Source of the DNA: Toxonevra muliebris
Lineage: Eukaryota > Arthropoda > Insecta > Diptera > Pallopteridae
NCBI GenBank assembly: GCA_963691655.1
Contig: OY829328.1
Coordinates: forward strand, 75,396,400 to 75,460,399
DNA: 64,000 bases
Direction of reading: 5' to 3'
Shown piece by piece: positions 1 to 11,318 of the stretch. The translations under genes were made by a program, and so were the position numbers. How positions within the stretch are numbered: the stretch's first letter is position 1; every line of letters begins with the position of its first letter. The notes beneath the pieces are model-generated. The model was not told the DNA's origin and did not search any database. It worked only from the letters and a program-made list of their open reading frames with translations.

Positions 1-1080
1 CCAAATTTATTCCATATTTACACCCAACTTTAGATTAATCTCAGATAAAATTTCGACTTAAATCAGACTAAAAACTCAAACCAAGTTATGTCTGAATTTA
101 GACCAAACATTAAACTCGAACCAAAATTCAGATTAAAAATCCAAAACCGATACTCAAACTAAAATTCTAACTAAACTCAGACCAAAACTCAAACCAATTT
201 CAGTGCAGGAATCGGGAAGAAATTGAGACCGAAAATACGACCAAATTGAGACCAAAGATTTCGACCCAATTCAGTCCAAAAATCAAACAAAAAGTCAGTC
301 CAAAATTGAAACCATAAGTAGTTCAAATTTAGATAAAAATTTAGGCCTAAATCCTGGCCAACTTCATGCAAATATTCATAAAAATAAATTTCAAATTCAA
401 ACCAAAATCTAAAACCAAAAATTTCGCCAAATTTATTCCAGCAATCAGGAAAATATCAGATCAAAATTCAGACGAAATTTTTTCTAAAAATTATACTAAA
501 ATTTAAACTAAAATCAAGATCAAAATTGAGACCAAATGCATTTCAAATTCAGACCTAAATACAAATCAAAATTTGAGCTATGAATACGATTTTACAAATT
601 TAGTCCAAAAATCTGGCAAAAAATCAGACCAAAACTTAAAAGAAACTTTACACAAAAATTGAACCAAAATTTTAGACCAAAAATTAAACCAAAAATTAAA
701 CCAAAAATTAAACCAAAAATTATACCAAAATTTTAGATAAAAAATTAGACCAAAATTTTAGACCAAAATTTTAGACCAAAATTTTTTACCAAAATTTTAT
801 ACCAAAATTTTAGACCAAAAATTTTAGACCAAAATTTTAAATCAAAATTTTAGGTCAAAAATTTAGACCAAAATTTTAGACCAAAAGTTTTAGACCAAAA
901 TTTTAGACCAAAATTTTAGGCCAAAACTTTAGGCCAAAATTTAGAATTGAATTGTGACCAAAATTTAAATCACGACCATAAGTTTTTGAAAAATCTGACT
1001 AAAAATAAGAAAAAACTTTAGAGAAAGAAGTAGACCAATAGAATACAAGTTTAGATCAAAAATCGAACAGAAATTTATAC
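1..1080. repeat. Degenerate GACCAAAATT minisatellite, block 1
   Basis: The block is built almost entirely from variants of a 10-14 base word, (a)gaccaaaattta/ca. Between about 660 and 940 the copies become nearly regular (ttttagaccaaaa repeated). It starts before the window, so its left edge is unknown. Short open frames inside it follow from the repeat and show no coding features. The same word in the same orientation builds the blocks at 9536, 40300, 44520 and 54880. Confidence 0.85.
957..1032 (+). repeat. 76 bp perfect direct repeat, copy 1
   Basis: This stretch at the right edge of the minisatellite block is identical to 2565-2640. The two copies lie 1608 bp apart and frame a segment of otherwise different sequence. 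After the repeat, copy 1 continues as minisatellite whereas copy 2 continues directly into a truncated Tc1-like element. Confidence 0.85.
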
Positions 1081-2564
1081 CACAAATCGGTTAGGTATTG
1101 TATCGAAAGGTGAGTTGAGCGTAAGATCTCAATCGTTATTAATGTTAGTTAATCTCAGGGCTTCTCTTTCTGCTTTAACCATTCATTCCTTTTCTGATTG
1201 TGTTGAAGACTCCACTCAACAGTCAACCCGCCCGAAGTTGCAGTACCCATATGAAGAGTGTTTCCAGAACCCACCACCGTAAATCCGAACACTTCTGCAT
1301 ACAATGTAACCTGATTGATTTGCAGGCATTAAAACTAACTTATTCCGCGAATCGCGATTCATGTGTTTGTGTGCGTGAGATTATAAATCATCGTATCCAT
1401 CATGACCTATCATCATTCTAGCTATGCTCTTAAACGCGGGATTCGATTTTTTCAAATGGCTATTTTTATTTTGAAATCCCTGTGAGTTTAATAGAGTCAC
1501 ATGGCAAATTTTTCTACTTCGTTATTATCGCTAAAATATGCTAAAATTAGGAAACAGTGTTGAATCAATCAATTTATTTACAAATAAATGCTTGTGTTAC
1601 TACCTTCAGTTGACGTTTGATGTCTGACAAGACACACACCAGAAAAACTACCCTCAATAACTGCCCAGCAAGCAAATCCAAAAAAAAAAAAAAAATCATG
1701 TTACAGGTTTAATTTTCACCCTCAGTACTATTCAGAATATTGTATGTTTTATTTGGGGTTGAAAATTCCTTCTCTTATTTTTTGCAAGATCAAATAAACG
1801 AAAAATAAACCTTCAACGCAACAAAAAGCAATTCTATTTTTACATAAAGGGAAGAAAAAATGTTTTGAAGAGAAGTAGTAGCATTTCAGGGTCAGAACTG
1901 ATAGGACGAAGTTTTATAAAGACTTCGATAAAAAACAAAAAAATTAAAAAAAAATTAGAATGAATTGTATACAAATAGAAAAATGTATGTGTAAATATCG
2001 ACAATTCACATGTGATGACAATTATAATGACTGCTATTTTTGGTTTCTTCAGTTTGAGGATAATGACGAGACAAAAACGTGAGTGTTTTTGTATATTTGT
2101 ATAAGTTTTTCGTTTTAGTAAACTGAATAAAATAAGATCCTTCCATGTTATATGCTCAGAGGACAAATAAAAAAAAAACACTTTCTTTGATAAAGAAGTC
2201 ACCAGACAACTCGCACGCTACAGGAAATTTCAATTTTATTTACAAAAGAAACAAAAAAAACTAACAACTTAATCTACCTACTCCAATTTCGTTATCGGTT
2301 GATGTGAATTTGAGCTGTTTCATTCCTATTCGGCAATATTTTTGTTATTTCGTTTCGTTTCTTGTCGTTCCATATCAGTACGTGCACTCAATAACGAGAG
2401 GCGGTTTACTTATAGTTTCGTGGAGCTGGTTAATCTTTTATACATTTATGCACCATACACATTGACGACGGCAGCTACACGACAACATCTCTCAAATTAT
2501 AAAAACAACATGTTCTTATGGAGACGATTATTTTGGCGACGACACGACCACATTTGTGGCTGTA
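1081..2564. other. Noncoding stretch between the two 76 bp repeats
   Basis: No gene is supported. Short open frames at about 1200-1421 and 2342-2629 have no recognisable domain. The sequence is less repetitive than its neighbours and holds a poly(A) run near 1680-1695. It could be an unrecognised insertion, since it lies between two identical 76 bp repeats. Confidence 0.4.
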
Positions 2565-2640
2565 ACCAAAATTTAAATCACGACCATAAGTTTTTGAAAA
2601 ATCTGACTAAAAATAAGAAAAAACTTTAGAGAAAGAAGTA
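2565..2640 (+). repeat. 76 bp perfect direct repeat, copy 2
   Basis: Identical to 957-1032. It abuts the truncated left end of the Tc1-like element at 2641, so the terminal repeat and leader of that element are missing exactly where this copy ends. Confidence 0.85.
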
Positions 2641-3559
2641 AAAATTTCTTTGATCTAGTTATCTTTGAAAAATATGTCAGTTGTTATTGTTAATGACAAA
2701 CATGTTGATTTATTGTGAGTTTGATCAAAATGAGTGAAAATTAAAATTATTCAAAATTTTTTTAAAAAAATCCAAATTGGTCCTACAAAAAATTGGCCAA
2801 AGAATTGAAGGTCTGCCGTCAAACTGTTTCCAATGTTATTAAACAGTTTCAGGAGAATTTGACCATCGATAGGAAACCTGGTTCGGGAAGAAAACAAGGA
2901 CCACATGATATTGGGAAAGCCAAGAAAATAGAAAGCATATTGAAAAGATCTCCAAACACATCTGGTAGAAAAGCTGCCCGGTTAGCCCAGTGCCCTGACT
3001 ATTTGGTGCGAAAAGTTAAAGCCAATGCAGGTTTGAAAACATACAAAGTCCCAAAAAGTTCCAGACAGGAATGCTGCAAAAAATTTAGACGCCAAAAGTA
3101 GGACTCGGACAATGTGTCGACATATTTTTGGCCCGATTTGGCATCATATCACTACGGCAAGAAAGCTCTGGAGTGGTTCCAAAGTAATAACATAGTTTTT
3201 GTACCAAGAGAGGCCAATCTCAATCCTCCAAATTGTCCGGAGCTAAGACCAGTGGAGAGATATTGGGCTCTTGTGAAAAGAAACTTAAAGAGCACAAAAA
3301 AGTTGTCCCAAAATATCGAAGATTTTAAAAGAAGATGGGCAAACTGTTCCAAAAAGGTGTCTAAAACAACTAACAAATCTCTAATGGAAGGCTTAGGTCC
3401 ACGAGTTCATAAATAGTGGTCAGAACTATAAAAGTTATATTTTTCTGTAATTTGTAATATATTATCAATTAAATAAAACAAAAAAAAAAACTCTAAGATC
3501 AACCGTTTAAAAATTATTGAATTTTATATATGTTAAGATTTTTTCGATCTCACTCCTTA
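2641..3559 (+). mobile_element. Tc1-like transposon copy 1, truncated and internally deleted
   Basis: Two open frames hold the two ends of an IS630/Tc1/mariner transposase. The first (about 2793-3101) carries the helix-turn-helix region, with the words KVCRQTVSNVIKQF and GRKAARLAQCPDYLVRKV. The second (about 3114-3416) carries the catalytic C terminus, with WPDLAS..Y and PPNCPELRPVERYWA. Between the D of WPD and the E of RPVE there are 39 residues. The middle of the transposase, including the first catalytic D, is deleted. The right terminal repeat (gttaagattttttcgatctc) ends near 3559; the left one is absent. Copy 2 at 30344-31908 has both ends. This copy cannot make a working enzyme. Confidence 0.85.
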
Positions 3560-3956
3560 TATCAATTTAAAGAGCTTGACGAGTAGGTTAGCCAAAAATT
3601 ATCAGATTTAAAATCGGTTAAGCCATAACTAAGCGTCGGAAGTTTTTCGAAATTCTCTCATTGAACAAAGCATTGCATTCATCTTTGAAAAAAACATTTC
3701 TTAAGCGGGAGTAAATAATAAATAAGAGAAAGAGAGAATACATGAGTAACGGCATCTCTCAGAATTATCTAACGAGTTATCTGCATACACAAATAACAAA
3801 GCAAACACCAACGAGTAGTTTGGTTCTCTTTTGTTATTTGTTTTTCATTCAGAGATTTCTTCCGCAAAAAAATTGCCCCAGTTACTGGGCCTTACCGACT
3901 AGTATTTTAGAAATGCTGCAAATGTTTTTTATATTTCTTTTGTATTTTCTTTCTAG
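3560..3956 (+). other. Possible 5' region of the F-box/LRR gene
   Basis: The reading frame of the downstream gene stays open back to an ATG at 3742, but the residues encoded before 3957 look like translated noncoding DNA. A T-rich tract from about 3925 followed by ttctag at 3951-3956 is a good splice acceptor. I therefore read 3742-3956 as intron or leader and treat the first coding exon as unidentified. Confidence 0.4.
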
Positions 3957-6900
3957 TGCTCTTCAATATTGTGCTCAAAACCTCAATGAAGACTGTGTAT
4001 TGGTGGAAAAACTCAAACCAAATCCATTTACCTCACTAATTGACGATTGCATCTGCCTGCTGTATAACTTGCTACAATTACAAGATCAATTAAATTTATC
4101 AATGTCTTGCTATAGATATGAACAAGTTTACATTGAATACTATGCAACGAAATTAACGCAATTAGAAACTGAAAATTTTGAGGTCCTTATAAAATATACA
4201 AACGCCGAAATACAACAATATTTTCGTTGTTCTGGAAAATATATCGAAAGTATTTCGATCAGTTTCCGTTTCAGTTTAACAGATATCAGCACGGCATTGT
4301 ATAATGGAATAAAAGAATATTGCATAAATTTGAAACGCTTAAAAATGATAAACCGAGTAAATAGAGAATATGCTAAATTTCTTAATTCTCACAATCTGCA
4401 AAAAATTACCGAAGTGGACCTTACCGATTGTAATTTATTTGACAGCGACGTCAAACCCTTAACGACAATGCCAAATTTAGAAGTACTCGGCTTATCACAT
4501 AACAAAGTTACCGGTAAACATATAATGGCAATGCGCCAAGTGAAGCATTTAAATTTATATCAATGTCAAGCGGTGACGCAGAAAAATTTTAAAGCTATTT
4601 GTAAAGCTTTGAATTTGCATTTTTTGGATATACGTGTCAATAAAAATTTGAATGTGAATGCAATTGTTGATGATTGTGGAGAACTTGAAGAGCTGAAATA
4701 CTCAGCGGGTATCAGGAGTAATAAATTTCATGAAAACATTTTAAAACTGCGGAACTTGAAATCATTGGTGATCTGGGATACTTTTGAGGTAAGTTAAATT
4801 GGAGAAGGAGAGATTTATTTGTATATATTTACCCCATATATACAGATATAGTTAAAATAATAGTATGGACATTAGAAAAAAGTTTCAAAGTAAAAGCGAT
4901 AAAAATGTACTCGCAAACCGTGATTGGGTTGGTCGAAAAAATAGTACTGATTTTTGGATGAAAATTGACAGAAATATTTTTCGAAAGAACTTTTATAATG
5001 CTTTATAATTTTTTGGTTATATCAACCACACTTTGCAGGGACATATATGCACTCAACTAAGCCTCAGCATATCCTTACAAAACTTGTCTGTCATGTTATC
5101 ATCACCGGATCTCACAGGCCTTTCGAAATTGTAGATATGAATTTTACTATTTTTTGGTCTAAATTTAGTGTTAGGTTTAGCCTAAAAATCGGTCGGAACT
5201 CTGATTTGATTTTTTGTGTGATATTCGGTCTGATTTCCCATCTAATTTTTACCCATTCCTATCTAAGATTTGGTCTGTTTTTTTGCTTAAAGTCAATCCA
5301 AATTTCGGTCCGACGTTTGGTCTAAGTTTGGTTTGAGTTTTGGTCTAAATTTGGACTGAATTTTCGTCTTATTTGATGGCTTCTTTTTAGTCTTATTTTG
5401 GTCTGATGTCTGATCTTGGGTCTGAATTTGAATATGATCTTTGGTCTGGATTTGGTATGTTCATTTGGTATGCTGTGGTATTGAATATCAGCCCGAATTT
5501 TGGTTTGGTTTTTATCCTTGATTTGTGGTCTGAGCATAGTCTAATTTTTAGCCTGATTTTGTGTTTAGTTTCTAATTTGTTTTTTGGCATAAATTGTGTC
5601 CGATTTTTGGTTTAAGTTTAGGTCCTAGTTTTAGTCTAAATTTGGTTTGAGTTTTGGTCTAAATTTATTCTCAGTTTTTGTCTTCTTTGATGTGATATTT
5701 GGTGCGACTTTCTATCCGAATTTCCGTCAGCTTTTTGGTTTAAATTGTTGTTGGATTTCTGGTCGAAATTTGGCTTCTTTTTAATCCAAATTTGGTCTGA
5801 TGTTTTGAATGATTTTGGATTTGAATTGGATCTTTGACCTGGATTTGGTATGTTGTAGTCTGAGCTTTGTTTTTTTTGGCATAAATTGTGTCCAATTTTT
5901 AGTTCAAGTTTAGATCTTGGTTTTGGTCTAAATTTGGTTTGAGTTTTGGTCTTAATTTGGTCTCAGTTTTTGTCTTCTTTGATGTGATATTTGGTGCGAC
6001 TTTCTATCCGAATTTCCGTCTGATTTTTGGTTTAAATATCAGCTCGAGTTTTGATTTGGTTTTCTCTTCGATTTGTGATTTGAACATAGTCTGATTTTTA
6101 GCCTCGATTTTTTCTAATTTTATGAATAATTTCTAATTTGTTTCTTAGCATAAATTTGTTCCGATTTTTGGTCCAAGTTTCAGTCCAAGTTTTGATCTAA
6201 ATTTGGTTTGAGTTTTGGTCTAAATTTGGTCTCAATTTTTGTCCTCTTTGATGGGATATTTGGTGAGATTTAATATCCGAATATTTTTCCGTCTTTTGGT
6301 CTAAATTGTTGACCAATTTTTGTACAAATTCGGCTTTTTTTAATTCTAAATTTGGTCGGATTTTGCGTCTGAGCTTGAATATAATCTTTGGTTTGGATTT
6401 GGTATGATGTGATCTAAGCTTGATCTGAATTCCGGTCCAATTTTTAGTGTGAATATTATCCCGAATTTTGTTTTGGTTTTTTCTTCAATATGAGATCTGA
6501 GCATAGTTTGAGTTTTAGCCTGATTTTTGTCTAACTTTATGAATTGTTTCTAATATATTTTTGATCTAAATTTGCTTCGATTTAAGGTCTAAGTTCGGTT
6601 CGAGTTTTGTTCTAAATTTGGCCTGAACTTTCGTTTTCTTTGATCGGATATTTGGAATGATTTTTTATCCAATTTTTCGTCTGCTTTTTTGGTCTAAATT
6701 GTTATTGAATTTTTGGTCAAAATTCGGCTTTTTTTAACTTAATTTCGGTCTGATTTTTGGGTCTGAATTTGAATTTGATCTTTGGCACAGATTTGGTATG
6801 TTCGTTTGGTATGTTATGGTCTGAGCTTGGTCTAAATTTCGGTCTGATTTTTAGTTTAAATATCAGCCCGAACTTCGGTTTAGTTTTTTCTTCGATTTCT

Positions 6901-9062
6901 GGGCTGAACATAATCTAGTTTTCGGCTAATTCTGTAAGTAAGTTCTTATTTATTTTTTAGCATAAATTGTGTCCAAGTTTCAGTCCGAGTTTTGGTCTAA
7001 ATTTGGTCTGAGTTTTTGTCTTTTTTTTATGGGATATATTTGATGAAATTTAATATCCGAATATTCGTTTGCCTTTTGTTACAAATTTTTGCTTGATTTC
7101 TGGACGAGATTCAGCTTCTCTTTATTTGGTTTAATGTTTTTTCGGGATTTGGTCTAAATTCGAATTTAATACAGACGGGTATGTTTGTTGGTCGCTTGTT
7201 TGATTTGTAGTGAAATTTCCTTATGAGCTTTAGAAAAAAATTTTTCTGCCATTTGGTCCGTTCTTTGGTCTCAACTTAGTCTGAATTTTCGTCGGGTTTT
7301 TAATCTGACTTTTGGTCTTATATATATACCCTGACTTTTGCCATAAATTTGGCCCGAGTTTTGGTCTAAAATTTGTTCAGATTTTGGTCTGAGCTTTTGT
7401 ATTTTTTGACGTGATATTTAGTACAATTTATTGCCAGAATTTTCGTTTGCTTATTGGTCCAAATTCGGTATGAATTTGGTCTAATTTTTATTATGATAGT
7501 TGTCTGATTTCTGGCATAAATTTGGATGAGAATTTGTTTGTTTTTTAATTTAACTTTGCGCTGATGTTCGTCTGATATTTGGTCTGGATTTGATCTGTTC
7601 TTTAGTCTGTGTTTTTGTTTAGCTTTTACAATCATTTTTGGTCTGATTTTGAGGTTGAGCTTTGACATTAATTTTGTCTGCATTTGTTCCGTTACTTGGT
7701 CTCTACCTGGTCTGAGTTTTTGTCTGGTTTTTAGTCCGATTTTCAGTCTAAATATTCAGTGATTTTTGAAACTTATTTGGTGTGAATGTCTGGTCTCTAA
7801 TTTATTTTTTAGGGCATGAATTTGGTCAGATTTGTGGATCGAATTTTGGTAGAAATTTCGTCTGAGTTCTAGTGAAATTTTATTTTCTGAATTTCAGACT
7901 GAATTTATAGTTTATTTTGGAGTGATATTTTCTCCGCTTTGATCTAATATTTGGTTTGACTTTTGAAATAAAGTTTTATCTGAGTTTTTGCCCTATTTTT
8001 ATTACAGATTTTGGTCGAATTTTTAAAAGAAAAATGTAAAACTAGATTCGCTGCAGAGAATATATCCCGACAATGTGTCTCTGGAATAACCAAAACACCT
8101 AAGACATTTAAGATAATTTCTTGTTCTTTTTTTATAAATTCTCAAGATCTCAAATCATATTTAAATATTATAAGTATAAACATATATTTAAAAAAAATTA
8201 TGCCCAGGATATGAAACTTCTTCCTTATGTCACTACGCATATTATTTTGTCCATAGCTGTATATTCCGACTTCATTTAACATTTCACCCTCACATTATCA
8301 AAATTTTTTTATACCATTTCAGTTCGATGCAGAGATTTTAAAACGTTTACTTAACTCGCTACCCAATCATCTCCTAGAACTTCAGTTCACCTCTTACCAT
8401 TCTAATTTATATGATCTCTATCCTAGAGTGTTTGCTAGCTTAAAGAATTTACATAATCTTCGAACGCTCTGGTTGTGCTGCATAAATATGGATCGATTTG
8501 AAGTAAATTTATGGCATAATTTAACCGAAATCGAAGAGATCAACTTAGATTATTCGAGAGGAGTAAACAGAGACGAGGAAATTGTGTCATTAGTTAGGCA
8601 CTGTAGAAAATTGAAACGTTTGTCTATATATGCTTGGAAATTGAGTGTTAATTCGGTAAAGGAGATCATTTTAATTCTAAAATGCCGAGCTGAAGATTTA
8701 GCTGCAACAGCCAAGATTCCGCAACTAATTTTAGCGGTAGAAAAGGATATACATGGATCTGTTCAAAATTATATACTAGAAGTAAGTTGAGAAACAGAAA
8801 GTTAACCTAAACTTAAGTATAATTTGGTATTAATGATATTATTTTAATTGAAACTTAAGAATTTTCTGTTCTATTCTATTTTTTCTAGAATCCAAAATAT
8901 TCGAACGCGCACCATTTAGCGTGTGTTTCCTTACATCGAAGATGGACCCTGACTGATGATTTTTCGATTCTTTCCAAATCTGTATTCGAACAGTACGACA
9001 GCATGACGTTTAATGAAACTTGTGATAAATTGCTGGTGATTGTTGGTATACATATCATATAA
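3957..9062 (+). CDS. F-box/leucine-rich-repeat protein gene, three exons, 5' end incomplete
   Basis: Exons are 3957-4788, 8323-8781 and 8889-9062. Donors are gtaagt at 4789 and 8782; acceptors are tttcag before 8323 and ttctag before 8889. All junctions are phase 0 and the frame runs to TAA at 9060-9062, giving about 488 aa from 3957 (559 from the in-frame ATG at 3742). An F-box-like segment (LIDDCICLLYN..LQLQDQLNLSMSC) is followed by irregular leucine-rich repeats such as KITEVDLTDCNL, NLEVLGLSHNKVTG and LHFLDIRVNKNLN, then a tail with AEDLAATAKIPQLILAV. Proteins of this plan are usually substrate adaptors of SCF ubiquitin ligases; the substrate is not predictable. The first intron (3534 bp) is filled with an inverted GACCAAA-type array. 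No internal stop or frameshift is seen across three exons, so the gene is probably functional. A start at the internal Met near 4099 is possible but would break the F-box. Confidence 0.75.
5130..8030. repeat. TTTGGTCT minisatellite inside the F-box gene intron (inverted block)
   Basis: This is the reverse complement of the GACCAAAATT word: aatttggtctgagtttt and variants fill almost the whole intron. A longer period is superimposed: the phrase ggcataaattgtgtcc with its downstream context recurs near 5585, 5877, 6149 and 6960, giving a higher-order unit of roughly 270-290 bp in the first part. Open frames here carry only repeat-derived residues. Confidence 0.85.
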
Positions 9063-9535
9063 TCGATATGATATACAGTGGAAAAGTTTTGGACATGGCT
9101 GTGGTTTCGCTTGTACTTGTTGTTTTTAGCCTTGCCGTGCTGTGAAATGAAGTTGTGAATCAAACTTAGTGAGAAAAATAGGATTCAAAGATTACTATGG
9201 AAAATTTCAAGTAATACAATTGCTGATGAGATAAATGGCAGTGACTATCGACAATAACTAAGAAAAATTCATTTGAGTGAAAAGCTTTTGAGAGCAACAA
9301 CTTAATTTAAGTAGTCAGTGGTGACTGGCATTTGCCTTCTTTACTTTTTAGGGCGCAAAAATAATTTTGAGTATTTTTTTTAAACCAACTTATTGAAAAT
9401 TTATAAATAAATTTCTTAGATTAAATTGTATTGAACTCTCTTTGCTTTATTTATTTATTTTTTTTTCATATTACACCCTGCAAAATAAATCAACTTTTAT
9501 TTTTACACATTGAGTAGACTATATAGGTTCAACTG
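9063..9535. other. 3' flank of the F-box gene, no further gene seen
   Basis: AT-rich sequence with a possible poly(A) signal region near 9400-9415 (aaatttataaataaattt). No coding frame is supported. Confidence 0.4.
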
Positions 9536-11290
9536 GCAAATTTAATTCAAGTCTAAATTCACACTAAACTCAGACGAAAAATCAAACTGAATTTAAAATC
9601 AAATTCATACAAAAATCAGACCAGAAACTCAAACAAATTCCAGACCAAAAAACTAGCTTGAAATCCACACCAAATTTAGACCAAATTTGTAAACAAAATT
9701 TAGACCAAAATTCAGACCAAATTTAGACCAAAATTCAGACCAAATTTAGACCAAAACTCAGACCAAATTTAGACCAAAATTTAAATCAAATTTAAACCAA
9801 AATACAAATCAAATTTAGACCAAAATTCACACCGAGTTCGGACCAAAATCGAACAAAATTCAAACTAAAAATCCATGCCAATTTAGATTTAAAATAAGAC
9901 TAAAATTCAAACAAAAATTCTGAATAAAGTTTAGGGCAAAATTCAGGCCGAAAGAGAGAGACCAAATTTATATCAAAAATTAGACGAAAGTTTTGGATAC
10001 AAATTATATCAAAATTTAAAGTAAAATTTTCGGGAAATTTCTGATTTAAATACAAACCAAATGCAGATTAAAAAATTAGTTCAAATTTCAAAACCGAAAT
10101 TGATACCAAAATATACATTGAAATTCAAGCAAAACAGACCAGAAATTAGACCAAAACTCAACCCAAAATTAAGACCATACTTCAGACTAAAATCAAGCCA
10201 AAATTGTGATCCAAAATCAATAAAAATTTAAGTCAAAAGTCAGACCTAAAAGAGGCCAAATTACTTGATGCCAAAAATTACACCAAATCTGCTACTAGGG
10301 CGTACCAAAAATCAGAGTAAGACTTATCAAAATTTTGACTAAATCAAGCAAAGCTCTGTGCATAATTTATACCATAAGAATGCCAAATTCGTACAAAAAA
10401 CCAGACCAAAATTTAGACCAGAAATTACACCAGAACTCAAACCAAAATTAAGGCCACAATTCAGACTAAAATCAAACCAAAATTGTGAACAAAAATTCAA
10501 TTCAAAATCAAAATCTTAAGTCAGACCTAAAAGCGGCCAAATTACTTGACGCCAAATATTAAACCAAATCTGGGTCTAGGGTGCACCAAAAATCAGAGTA
10601 AGACTCAAATCATATTTTTGACAAAACTCTTATGAAAATTTTGGCCAAATCAAACAAAGCTTTGTACATAGCTCAAAACATTAGGATGCCAAATCCATAC
10701 AAAAAATCAGAACGAAAGTTAGACCAGAAATTAGACCAAAACTCAGACCAAAATTCAGATCGAAATTCAGACCGTAATTCAGACTAAAATCAAACTAAAA
10801 TTGTGAACAAAAATTCAATTCAAAAACAAATCTTAAGTCAGACCTAAAAGCGGCCAAATTACTTGACGCCAAAAATTAGACCAAATCTGGGATTAGGGCG
10901 CACCAAACATCAGAGTAAGACTCAAATCAAATTTTATACAAAATTCTTGCCAAAAATTAGACCTGAACTCAACTCAATATTTTGTAGAAAAATCAAACCA
11001 AATTTTTATCAAAAGTTGAGCTAATCAATAACCAGGTTATTGAAACCAGAGCAGACCAAATCAGAGCAAAACTCAAATCAACATTCAGACGAAATTCAAC
11101 CCAAAAATTTAGTGTAAAAATCAAGTCACAAATTAGAAATTAGGGTGAAAATTTAGACCAAAATAAAGACTTAATTCTGATAAGAAATCAGACCGAAAGC
11201 ACACATCAAAATTTGGAGCAAAATTTAAAACAAAATTTATACCAAAAATCAGTTTTAAAATAAAACTAAAACTAGATCATGAAAACTCTC
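9536..11290. repeat. GACCAAAATT minisatellite, block with ~300 bp higher-order unit
   Basis: Tandem variants of gaccaaattta/gaccaaaattca. A longer module containing gtcagacctaaaagcggcca, ttacttgacgccaaa and caccaaaaatcagagtaaga occurs three times, near 10200-10340, 10480-10620 and 10795-10925, so the array has a higher-order period of about 290-310 bp. The Helitron at 11319 follows directly. Confidence 0.85.
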
Positions 11291-11318
11291 TATCCTTCAC
11301 AAATTTTTCTCCCAATAA

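Noticed and set aside
3742..3956. N-terminal extension of the F-box frame with a hydrophobic stretch (possible signal or membrane segment)
   Set aside because: The hydrophobic residues coincide with the T-rich tract of a strong splice acceptor at 3956; more likely intron.
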